Part shown: positions 6,154 to 13,649 of the stretch, one piece after another
Layout of the letters: every line of letters starts with the position of its first letter
Position numbering within the stretch: the first letter of the stretch is position 1
Assembly (NCBI GenBank): GCA_041740375.1
Contig: JBGSMB010000057.1
Location: 1 to 14,211, forward strand
DNA: 14,211 nucleotides
Direction of reading: 5' to 3'
Source of the DNA: JBGSMB01 sp041740375
Lineage (GTDB): Bacteria > Patescibacteriota > Saccharimonadia > Saccharimonadales > JAGQMS01
Notes under the pieces: generated by a model
The model's database searches: none
What the model was told of the DNA's origin: nothing
What the model saw: the letters and a program-made list of their open reading frames with translations, nothing else
Translations under genes and position numbers: made by a program

Positions 6154-8171
6154 GATTTGAGCCTCGCAATTTTATACGTTGAGCCTGCTGCGTCATTCGG
6201 ATTGGTGGCGTCTATGGTTGCGTTCCATAGAGTAGCTGGTACGTGGTTACCCCAAGAGGCTTCGGCAACGTTATACGGGCTGGAAGAATTTTGTCCAATA
6301 AAGATTCGAATATGACCATCTTTGATCAACACGTCACCAGGTTGCGCTAGAGCGGTGTCGGTAAAAGGAATAACGTCGTACTTCCCCGAGCCTTCAATAT
6401 AGCTCATCTGCAGCGACGTGCCGCGTGCCTGAAATGTTGGGTCTGCGCCACTTGCTCGAAGTACGGTTGCAACATAAACCCCGCAGTCGCTGAATGCCCA
6501 GTTAGCTCCATCGCTATCGTTTCCCTTGTTGAACTGTCTCGCTGCGGTTACGTATGCGGGTTTTGCATCCTGCTCACCTATCAACGCCCCGGCCGCCCTA
6601 GAGAGCGCTCCACACTGCCCTGGGTCTCCGCGCATACTACACGGACCGTTGTTTCTTGTTGCCCGAATGGCTTCAACCTTCTCTGTTTCAAACCAAGCAA
6701 AGTTCAGGGCTGTTTGAACAATATTTCCGCTTACCGCACCAGGACCACTCGTTGCACCAGCGCATTCGCCGGTTTCGACTGGTTGAGTAGTCGCGCCTCC
6801 CCCAGAAAGCGACCTATATATAAAGTCGGCACGCTTGTCATACTCTCTGGGATGAAGTTGGTCAGGAAAAGTATAGCCACCGTTCTGGGCTTCAGTCCGC
6901 CAGTCAATTACCTTGAAGTTATTGTCGGTTGCATCAATTTCAGCGAGTACATTATTGAGTGTATCGAGGTTAGCTACTATATCTGATCTTGGTGCATATA
7001 TATTAGTCCAGAATATTCGAGCGTTCGGGTTAAATGAGCGAATTTTCTCCAACATCAGATCAACATTAGTTTTGAAAGTGGTCTCGTTGTCGCCAAAGTT
7101 GTTTGTTCCAAGTCCCACCAGTACGGTATCTGTATCCACAGGGAAATTTACTTTTGGTACAGAGTTTTGGATGTTTATACCCGTCTCGGCTTCGATGGGA
7201 AGCGCCAACTTATTACCAATAAGCGAGGTTAAGCTTGCTTCCATGCCAACTGTAAGCGAGTCGCCTATAACGTAAATCTTACCGAATGCCGAAGATTCGG
7301 TCGCACTACCTCCATTCCTAATTCCAGCAGGTACGGCTCCACCACCACCGCTAATCGGACCCCCTAACTTTACGTAAAAAGGTACCGCGCCAATTGCTCC
7401 GTTTGGCCCGATGCGGGTGTCGCCTGAACTGCCTGTGTCGATTAATCTTTGTGCCGCCGCCGCAGCTTCATCAACGGTGATACTGTCATCCTTAATTTTT
7501 GCGATCATATTTGTGTGCTGCCCGTCGTATTGATTCATGCCATATGCATTCCAGTTCAAAAGTGCATCTGCGTCATTTTGGTCAACAACCACATTTGCCT
7601 TCTTGGCATTGTAGAATGCTAGTGTTTTTGCGACATCCCCCCAACCGTTGTAGTAGGTAAAAACTTTTTGAAGTTCAAGCAACGAATGGTTTTTTGCCCA
7701 CGCTAGCTTCTCTCCCTTAAAATACCATTCAGCCATGATGCCTGTTTGTCTATCAAACTCCTCAATGCTTACCGTGGCTGCTTCTGGAAAAAAATACGAA
7801 CCTCCAGTAACCAACGAATACAACTGCCATACCCCTTGGCCGTTTGAGGGGTTTCTTAAAGATAGTCCAGTTTCTCGGTAGTGCTTGGTTGCAAAAATCT
7901 GCCATGGTATGCCGTAGATTGCTGCATATTTTTCATAGACAGGTCGAAGAGTTTGAATTTTTGCAGTTGTTGCCGGGTCCAGGTCGGCACTAATTGGACC
8001 TCCGATCGCTGCAACAGCTGAGCCTTCAGCCGTGCATCCATTAGGGTCATAAAACACGCTATCACCAAAGATTGACTGCACTTCTGTGGCGGACTGTGCC
8101 TTAACAATCGGAGCAACACCAAATTGAGTGAAAACAACCATAACTAGTAAAAGCGAAAGTAGTTTTTTCAT
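6150..8171 (-). CDS. Secreted multidomain cell-wall hydrolase (lysozyme/SLT-like, SGNH and NlpC/P60-CHAP-like)
   Basis: This 673-residue exported protein has a signal peptide (MKKLLSLLLVMVVFTQFGVA, probable cut after A25 at VKA-Q). Domain 1 (about 70-230) looks like a lytic transglycosylase/lysozyme: IPWQIFATKHYRETGL with candidate catalytic E100, then GQGVWQLYSL, then VFTYYNGWG. A Gly-rich linker leads to domain 2 (about 297-456), an SGNH/GDSL hydrolase: YVIGDSLTVG (S305), GLGTNN (N357), and DQLHP with D437 and H440. In peptidoglycan context this may be an O-acetyl esterase. Domain 3 (about 483-673) is cysteine-peptidase-like: FSDCGVYVATVL (C563), then QPGDVLIKDGHIRIFIG (H620) and EASWGNH. 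Together they would cut glycan strands, remove acyl groups and cut peptides. It starts 3 bases after the M15 gene and overlaps the next gene by 4. A VirB1-like role is inferred; domain 1 is the least certain call. Confidence 0.82.
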   Translation of the reverse strand: MKKLLSLLLVMVVFTQFGVAPIVKAQSATEVQSIFGDSVFYDPNGCTAEGSAVAAIGGPISADLDPATTAKIQTLRPVYEKYAAIYGIPWQIFATKHYRETGLSLRNPSNGQGVWQLYSLVTGGSYFFPEAATVSIEEFDRQTGIMAEWYFKGEKLAWAKNHSLLELQKVFTYYNGWGDVAKTLAFYNAKKANVVVDQNDADALLNWNAYGMNQYDGQHTNMIAKIKDDSITVDEAAAAAQRLIDTGSSGDTRIGPNGAIGAVPFYVKLGGPISGGGGAVPAGIRNGGSATESSAFGKIYVIGDSLTVGMEASLTSLIGNKLALPIEAETGINIQNSVPKVNFPVDTDTVLVGLGTNNFGDNETTFKTNVDLMLEKIRSFNPNARIFWTNIYAPRSDIVANLDTLNNVLAEIDATDNNFKVIDWRTEAQNGGYTFPDQLHPREYDKRADFIYRSLSGGGATTQPVETGECAGATSGPGAVSGNIVQTALNFAWFETEKVEAIRATRNNGPCSMRGDPGQCGALSRAAGALIGEQDAKPAYVTAARQFNKGNDSDGANWAFSDCGVYVATVLRASGADPTFQARGTSLQMSYIEGSGKYDVIPFTDTALAQPGDVLIKDGHIRIFIGQNSSSPYNVAEASWGNHVPATLWNATIDATNPNDAAGSTYKIARLKS

Positions 8172-8174
8172 AAG

Positions 8175-11100
8175 CTATCCACCGGTTGGCGATATGTGCC
8201 AAGCCTCACAGCCTCCGCTCGTTGCTCTTATTTCTCTACCACCTGCTCCTGCTCCGTTGCATTGTAGTAGTAGACCAAAGTTTGCAGAATTATCACTCAC
8301 CCATTTAATACACGGATAGGTCGGCAAAATAATGTTAATGAAATTGTCGCGACCTCTAGTGCCTCTCACAGACGGCGAAAACGCACTCCCGGCAGAGTCA
8401 TTGCAGGCAATATCAACCGCTGTACCAAATTGATGGTTGGAGTTCCCCGGTGTAGCTGCAGTACCAGACCCTGCGGCTGCATAAAGTCGCTCTTGTTCCT
8501 GCATGCTTCTCCAGCCGCCAGAACCATTCATAGTATATCCAGCCGCCTTCATGGTTGTGAACATCTGGTCATAGGCGCTCGCGGCTATCGCGTTAATTCT
8601 TACGCCGTGTACGAGGCACAGCTTAATCTTGTACAATTGACCACCTTTGTAGCCATCAGCGACACCAATTTCTGATACGTTTGCATTTACCGGACATGGT
8701 AGATTTGAAGTATCTTGAGCTTGTATGTCTTGCCCGGCGACTAGCCCAGTACTGACAGGTGTTTGCGAGGTAGATTGTTGTGCTGCCGAACCAAGCCCAC
8801 CATCTGCCTCATAACCTCCAGATACGTAACCAAGCCCTCCTTTCACTCGTTCATCGAGGAGCGCACAGTTGTAAACTCCAGCTGCTTGAGCTTCTGCGGT
8901 GGCGTTGTCTGCGGGAAGCGCTGCGTAAACTTTCTCCCAGAAAACATCAGGGTTAGTGAGAGTTGCCTTATCTCTTGGAACAGCCGCTGGTGCATTCGTG
9001 GCATTTTGGAAGTAGCCTGGTGCAAGCGGATTTAGATCAATACACTCTTGAGGATAATCATATTTTTGTACTTGGCCCCAATCAGCTACCGAAGATGCGT
9101 TTATGCCAGAGTTGGTTTGAGCAAAAGCCGTACCGCTTAGCGACTTCGCAAAATTATTCAAGCTTTGCATCGGGTCGGCGACATTCTTTAGTCCATCGCT
9201 CGGAGTGCTAGTGATCATGGCCATCAGTGCATTTGAAGCAAAAGACTTCGGGTTAGAAAGTGAAGCGATACGGTCGAATGCCGACTGTGTTTGTTCGTTT
9301 TCTGCCTTCCATTCGGCGGCGAGTTTATTGGAGTACTCGGTTGAAAGCGTCGTTGCGGCAGCAGCTCCCCCTTGGCGAGCACTTGCTTCTGCGCTAGCAG
9401 AGGCGCCAAGCAGCATGTAGTTTAACTGACCGGGGCTTGTTGGCGTGTACTTTACGCCTGCACCGGCGAATTCAAGAGCTTTCGTCGTTGCGGCAACGGC
9501 AACATCCTCAATCCTTGCAGCCCCGCCTGTTTTTTCCAGCACAGCGTTTACTACTTTGCCAATTGTAGCATCAGAAAGTGCATCTAACTTGCTAGAAACA
9601 GCATCAACTACATCACCGATTATCGGTACGCTTTTTACGCCATTAACTGCGGCCGCTATAGGACCTAGAATTTTTCCGGCAGTGTTATTGTAGGCGGCTT
9701 CAATCTCTTCTGCGCTACCCCCGTTAAGGCCATCGTCTGGGCACAAGAATTGTACGGGCGCGGCTTTCTTCTCGGCCTCGGTAGATTCTGTGCAGTATGC
9801 GTCTCGTGTGAGTGTGCTCTGGGCGCTTACTGTATCGCTATTGCCTTTACGACCACCACTATAGAGTATCCAGCCTTCACTTTTTTCGGCTCCGTCGAAG
9901 AAACTCATATATTCATTTATCTGACCGTCCCGTACGTTTACTGCGGTTTGCGCAAATCCAGAAATACCGCTCGCACTTTCTGTGTTCTCAAATAGTGTCT
10001 CCGTACCACGAATGTCTCCGGATTTCATTTGTGATAGGGCGATACCCATTGAGGCAAAGCCGGCCATATACTGCGCTCGTCTTGCATTGACCACAAAGCT
10101 ACTTAAGGTACCGTTACTAAAGAATTCATGAACCTTGGCCAGTTTTTTCATTGTTGGCCATATTTTTGTATAGATATTTCCTATAACTGAAGTTATTTGC
10201 TTTAGAAAAGCCTTTCTTATGCTCTCTGCCGCCTCGTCGCCAACTGCACCCTCGGCTTGGTCTGCAACCTCACCACCAACTGCTTTTGAAGTCGCATCTT
10301 TAAAATCGCCTGAAACGTCTGGATCTCCCGCGTTATTTATCGTATTGCCATCCGCGTCAGTGTCTGCGTCTGGCGCTCCAACTTGCGCAGTTCCGGTGCC
10401 GGTTTTTGCGTCTTTGGAGGCAGGGTCGGACTTGCCGGGGCAAGGATTGGAGCCAAAAACACAGCCTATCAGCTGGCCGGTTTTGTTTTCTGGCAGTACT
10501 TTTTTCATGATCGCCAGCTGAATACTTGTTTTCTTTTCGTCAATTTTGTCGCGCGTGCCGGCAAAAAGTCGCCAATCGCGCACACCGGTCATGTTTTGGA
10601 TATCTTTCCGAAGATGCCGCCGCTTAAATACTTGCCATGACTTGGTATTATCTTTTATGACACCTCGAATCGCCTGCCTCGCCACTTTATCGTTATTGAA
10701 TAAAACTCCTCCACCAGCACCTCCACCAACAATTCCGTCTATCCTTCCGTCGAATTCGTTCATCAGCCTCTCTACCTGATTAGCGTTTAAAACGCCATCA
10801 TTTGACGAATCGGGACCAAGATCTATGCCGCTCAAAAGGTCGCCCGTTACAATTTGTTCATTAATATATAGCATTGCCGGCTTAAAGCGCTTTGTGCCGT
10901 TTTCTGTAGTTATCTCTGCGGATGTAAATCGAATACCGCTCTTTTCAAATACCTCTTGCTCAAAGTTACTTGCCCGCATAGATCGATACCAGTCGCGTAC
11001 TGGATTGTCGGTATCCACCCTGTTCGCTCTGAAATAGAGCGTATCTGCGCCGGGGTTTGTTTCGCCGTTTAGTTCGGTCATCCGTAACTTTATATATGCC

Positions 11101-11573
11101 TGCACCCATCGGTCGGAACGTCTATCAAAGGAGGCGTTCAATCTAGAAAAAGTTGAGGCTTCGATGTTTTGCATAAAGTTTTCGATTTTAAAAAGTCCTA
11201 GCAGATTCGGCAAGAACGCACCAGCAAATATTATTGCCGGTAGGCCAACGGCTACGAAAGTGACAATTCCTCGCCTCGCTTTTTTGTTCTTGAGAAGCGA
11301 CGAGGCATTGGCGTTAATCTCGCTTATCTCGTCGTCGTTATAGAAGCCCTTTAGTTGTTCGCCGAGGCTCCTTTCTTCGCCAGACTCGGCGCTCGTTTTT
11401 CCTTTCTTGTCTTCTATGGCGCCATCATAGGCGCTGTTTTCCAAGTCCTTTAATTCTTTGTCGGAGAAGTTTTTGTCGATGATATCACTAAACTCATCAC
11501 GCTTTTGTTCTGGCGCTTCTTCCCCTGGAGTTAATTGATTCTCTCTTTGTTTTTCGTCTTCGTAGACAGCCAT
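8175..11573 (-). CDS. Large single-anchor membrane protein with C-terminal M15/VanY-type peptidase domain
   Basis: The protein has 1132 residues. Residues 1-100 are charged and cytoplasmic-looking; a membrane segment spans about 102-128 (IVTFVAVGLPAIIFAGAFL). A long extracytoplasmic region follows, with alpha-helical Ala/Gly-rich stretches, an Asp-rich linker (402-419, PDADTDADGNTINN) and moderately hydrophobic helices near 460-475, 500-515 and 636-660. The C-terminus (about 970-1132) is a peptidase M15B (D-Ala-D-Ala carboxypeptidase/VanY) domain: GWRSMQEQERLY (1020-1031), zinc motif SNHQFGTAVD (H1047, D1054) and EAWH (E1123, H1126). All metal and catalytic residues expected for LAS peptidases are visible. 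ATG 11573 has GAGAGGT upstream. It lies between VirB4 and the multidomain hydrolase. The middle resembles no family I can name; a VirB6/TrbL-like or scaffold role in the secretion apparatus is possible but unproven. Confidence 0.83.
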   Translation of the reverse strand: MAVYEDEKQRENQLTPGEEAPEQKRDEFSDIIDKNFSDKELKDLENSAYDGAIEDKKGKTSAESGEERSLGEQLKGFYNDDEISEINANASSLLKNKKARRGIVTFVAVGLPAIIFAGAFLPNLLGLFKIENFMQNIEASTFSRLNASFDRRSDRWVQAYIKLRMTELNGETNPGADTLYFRANRVDTDNPVRDWYRSMRASNFEQEVFEKSGIRFTSAEITTENGTKRFKPAMLYINEQIVTGDLLSGIDLGPDSSNDGVLNANQVERLMNEFDGRIDGIVGGGAGGGVLFNNDKVARQAIRGVIKDNTKSWQVFKRRHLRKDIQNMTGVRDWRLFAGTRDKIDEKKTSIQLAIMKKVLPENKTGQLIGCVFGSNPCPGKSDPASKDAKTGTGTAQVGAPDADTDADGNTINNAGDPDVSGDFKDATSKAVGGEVADQAEGAVGDEAAESIRKAFLKQITSVIGNIYTKIWPTMKKLAKVHEFFSNGTLSSFVVNARRAQYMAGFASMGIALSQMKSGDIRGTETLFENTESASGISGFAQTAVNVRDGQINEYMSFFDGAEKSEGWILYSGGRKGNSDTVSAQSTLTRDAYCTESTEAEKKAAPVQFLCPDDGLNGGSAEEIEAAYNNTAGKILGPIAAAVNGVKSVPIIGDVVDAVSSKLDALSDATIGKVVNAVLEKTGGAARIEDVAVAATTKALEFAGAGVKYTPTSPGQLNYMLLGASASAEASARQGGAAAATTLSTEYSNKLAAEWKAENEQTQSAFDRIASLSNPKSFASNALMAMITSTPSDGLKNVADPMQSLNNFAKSLSGTAFAQTNSGINASSVADWGQVQKYDYPQECIDLNPLAPGYFQNATNAPAAVPRDKATLTNPDVFWEKVYAALPADNATAEAQAAGVYNCALLDERVKGGLGYVSGGYEADGGLGSAAQQSTSQTPVSTGLVAGQDIQAQDTSNLPCPVNANVSEIGVADGYKGGQLYKIKLCLVHGVRINAIAASAYDQMFTTMKAAGYTMNGSGGWRSMQEQERLYAAAGSGTAATPGNSNHQFGTAVDIACNDSAGSAFSPSVRGTRGRDNFINIILPTYPCIKWVSDNSANFGLLLQCNGAGAGGREIRATSGGCEAWHISPTGG

Positions 11574-11597
11574 GTCTACCTCTCTTGGTTATGCTTT

Positions 11598-11624
11598 AGT
11601 ATAACATTTATCCCTGCAAAGCAA
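11598..11624 (-). promoter_or_regulatory. Candidate internal promoter before the M15-domain gene
   Basis: The minus strand carries TGTTATACT (11606-11598), an extended -10. TTGCTT (11624-11619) is a possible -35 at a short 15-base spacing. It lies in the 34-base gap after virB4 and the virB4 3' end, about 25 bases before the next ATG. It could give the two hydrolase genes extra transcription. Weak evidence. Confidence 0.28.
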
Positions 11625-13515
11625 TCTCGCCCTGCGGTTGGTTGAATTCGCCGGTTACTGCTGGAGTTGGAGCTTGCCCTGGGGTAGTTGAAATAAGCGA
11701 TGTCTCGGTTGGGCTCGGCAGAATTTGAATATGGACGTGGTTTTGTCCTGCAAAAAAGAGACCTTGGCCGACGGGGAAATTGCTCAGACGTTTTCGCTCT
11801 TCGCTGGTCAGCTTGAACACGTCAGCGAGTACGTCTACCGCACTCGTTGATTGCTTAAGGAGTATTTGCATGGATGCGTTTGCGACAATAGCCCGCCCCA
11901 TACGAGAACCCATGAAGTCTTCCACGTCTTGAGTGATAGTGGTAATACCAAGGTTGTATTTTCGTGCACGCTTGGCAAGACTAAACAAGAAGTTGGCGGA
12001 GTCTTCGTATTTCATGAGCTGCCAAGCTTCGTCGACTACCAAGATCCGTCTCTTTTGATCGGCCTTTGTTTTGTTCCAAATATAGTTAAGTACGATATAC
12101 ATAGCAACCGGACGAAGCTCGTCCTCGAGATCGCGGATATTGAACACAACCATCGGGTTATTGATATCGATATTGCTTGGCATGCTAAATATGCCGGCGA
12201 ACGTACCGGTAGTGTACTTACGAAGTCGCTGAGCAAGCGTCGGTCCACTCCCACCCATGTGAAGTAGCGTGTCATAAAGGTCCGCAATTGTTGGCGGAGC
12301 CGCGCTATGGGTCAGTGGGTCATTTGTGATTCCGGCCTTTGCGTACGTTTCGATAAGCGCCGCATCTAGGTCTGCCTCTTCTGAAGGAGCTAGAGCTCCG
12401 GTCGCAGCGGTTGAGCCATTTGCGGCTTGCATGGCTTGAGCCGCCGCACCACCCATCATCAAGCGTAGTAGTCCGTGGAGTGTAATGAGGTTGCTACGCA
12501 GTGCGTTATCGGCTTCGTCGGCGTCAACGACTTGCGGAATGTCGAACGGGTTAATGCGTGTACTGGAGTTCAAAGACAATTTCACGTATGCCCCACCAAC
12601 GGCATCGCACATCTTTTGGTACTCGTTCTCCGGGTCGATTATGAATACTTCCGTTCCCATCATAAGGCTTCGAAGCGCTTCTAGCTTCACCGTAAAGCTC
12701 TTTCCTGCTCCAGATTTTGCGAATACCACTGAGTTGCCGTTTTCTAGGCTAAATCGGTCAAAAATAACCAACCCAGAGTTGTGCATATTTATGCCGTACA
12801 TGATGCCATGGTCGTCGGTTAAGTCCGAGCTAGTGAACGGGAAGCTGGTGCTGAGCGCACCTGTGTTCATGTTGCGACGAATCTTAAGTTGATCAAGAAA
12901 TTGTGGCATGATGCTGTTGAGACTTTGCTCCATTTGCGTGGTGGCCGGCTTGCTATACACAAGTTGTTGGCCAAGCATTGATTCTACCTTGTGGGTAATA
13001 AACTCCAACTCCTCAAGGCTTGAACCATAGATGGTGAAATAAAGTCCAAAACGGAAGAATCGTTCTTCTCCGACTTGAAGTTTGTCGCGCATTTCTTCGG
13101 CGTCAATTATTGCAGCTTGCTTAGCAGGGTCACGAACGCGACCTTTTTCGCCGTCGATCTGGATACCCGCTTCGAGCTGCGATACTTTTTTGCGCAAGTT
13201 TTCGAGGACAGCCTGAGAGTCCACCGGATAGATAAACATGGACATATCCATTACTTCGTCTAGGTTAATCATGCCGCCAAGCCAGCCGGTGTAAATTTGC
13301 CGAGGATAGCCATAGACATAAAATGTGCGTGCATAGCGAGTACCGATTTGGAAATAAGTACCAGAAAACTCTATAGAGCTAGGTGCGATAAAGTCACGGA
13401 GCGCCGTGACGCCCTTCATAAATGCAGCGTCTACCTCTTGCTGTTCGCGCAAGCGTTGCTGCTCGGCAAGTGTGACCGGATCAACAGGTGGCTGAGATTT
13501 TTTACCAAAAGCCAC
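11608..13515 (-). CDS. virB4: VirB4-family type IV secretion ATPase
   Basis: VirB4/TraC/TrbE ATPases power assembly of, and export through, type IV secretion machines at the inner face of the membrane. The 635-residue protein has an N-terminal VirB4-type domain (about 40-235), Walker A FAKSGAGKS (265-273), IIDPENEYQKM (292-302), the INPFD motif (321-325), Walker B ILVVDEAW (491-498), and the downstream RKYNLGITTITQDVEDFM and ILLKQS motifs that mark the family. Residues 354-385 (between the Walker motifs) are a Gly/Ala-rich low-complexity insert. At 635 residues it is shorter than classic VirB4 (about 800), and a separate TraC-like protein is encoded just upstream, as in many candidate-phylum operons. 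It starts at GTG 13515 with a strong ribosome binding site, GGAGG (13527-13523), 7 bases away. No membrane segment is seen. Confidence 0.95.
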   Translation of the reverse strand: MAFGKKSQPPVDPVTLAEQQRLREQQEVDAAFMKGVTALRDFIAPSSIEFSGTYFQIGTRYARTFYVYGYPRQIYTGWLGGMINLDEVMDMSMFIYPVDSQAVLENLRKKVSQLEAGIQIDGEKGRVRDPAKQAAIIDAEEMRDKLQVGEERFFRFGLYFTIYGSSLEELEFITHKVESMLGQQLVYSKPATTQMEQSLNSIMPQFLDQLKIRRNMNTGALSTSFPFTSSDLTDDHGIMYGINMHNSGLVIFDRFSLENGNSVVFAKSGAGKSFTVKLEALRSLMMGTEVFIIDPENEYQKMCDAVGGAYVKLSLNSSTRINPFDIPQVVDADEADNALRSNLITLHGLLRLMMGGAAAQAMQAANGSTAATGALAPSEEADLDAALIETYAKAGITNDPLTHSAAPPTIADLYDTLLHMGGSGPTLAQRLRKYTTGTFAGIFSMPSNIDINNPMVVFNIRDLEDELRPVAMYIVLNYIWNKTKADQKRRILVVDEAWQLMKYEDSANFLFSLAKRARKYNLGITTITQDVEDFMGSRMGRAIVANASMQILLKQSTSAVDVLADVFKLTSEERKRLSNFPVGQGLFFAGQNHVHIQILPSPTETSLISTTPGQAPTPAVTGEFNQPQGEIALQG

Positions 13516-13538
13516 TTAAAAACCTCCAGTTTTATGTA

Positions 13539-13645
13539 TCATTTTCCATTTTCCATTTTCCAATGTGAATACGGAGCCAATCGCATTGGCGAGAAATGAA
13601 AAATGAGAAATTTCTGAAAATTGAGCATTGATAATTGAAAATTTC
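13539..13645. repeat. Structured repeat-rich spacer between the TraC-like gene and virB4
   Basis: The only sizeable gap in the operon (13516-13649, 134 bases) is filled with simple repeats. ATTTTCC occurs three times in tandem (13541-13561). TCATTTTCCATTT (13539-13551) is the inverted complement of AAATGAAAAATGA (13594-13606) with one mismatch. Enclosed is a perfect hairpin GCCAAT-CGC-ATTGGC (13576-13590). Then TTGA-AAATT-type units (about 13613-13642) repeat loosely. It may be an mRNA processing or attenuation structure in the operon, or a copy of a dispersed intergenic repeat. Confidence 0.6.
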
Positions 13646-13649
13646 TGCA

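Noticed and set aside
6150..8171. Recoded TGA (as in Gracilibacteria/SR1).
   Set aside because: The gene ends properly at TGA within the ATGA overlap, and no gene in the window needs TGA read as glycine.
11851..12267. 138-codon plus-strand frame opposite virB4 (and a 135-codon one at 12485-12892).
   Set aside because: Both are antisense shadows of a strongly conserved ATPase gene, and their translations show no family features.
13539..13645. CRISPR array.
   Set aside because: The repeats are 7-13 bases, irregular, and have no spacers of even length; no cas gene is present.
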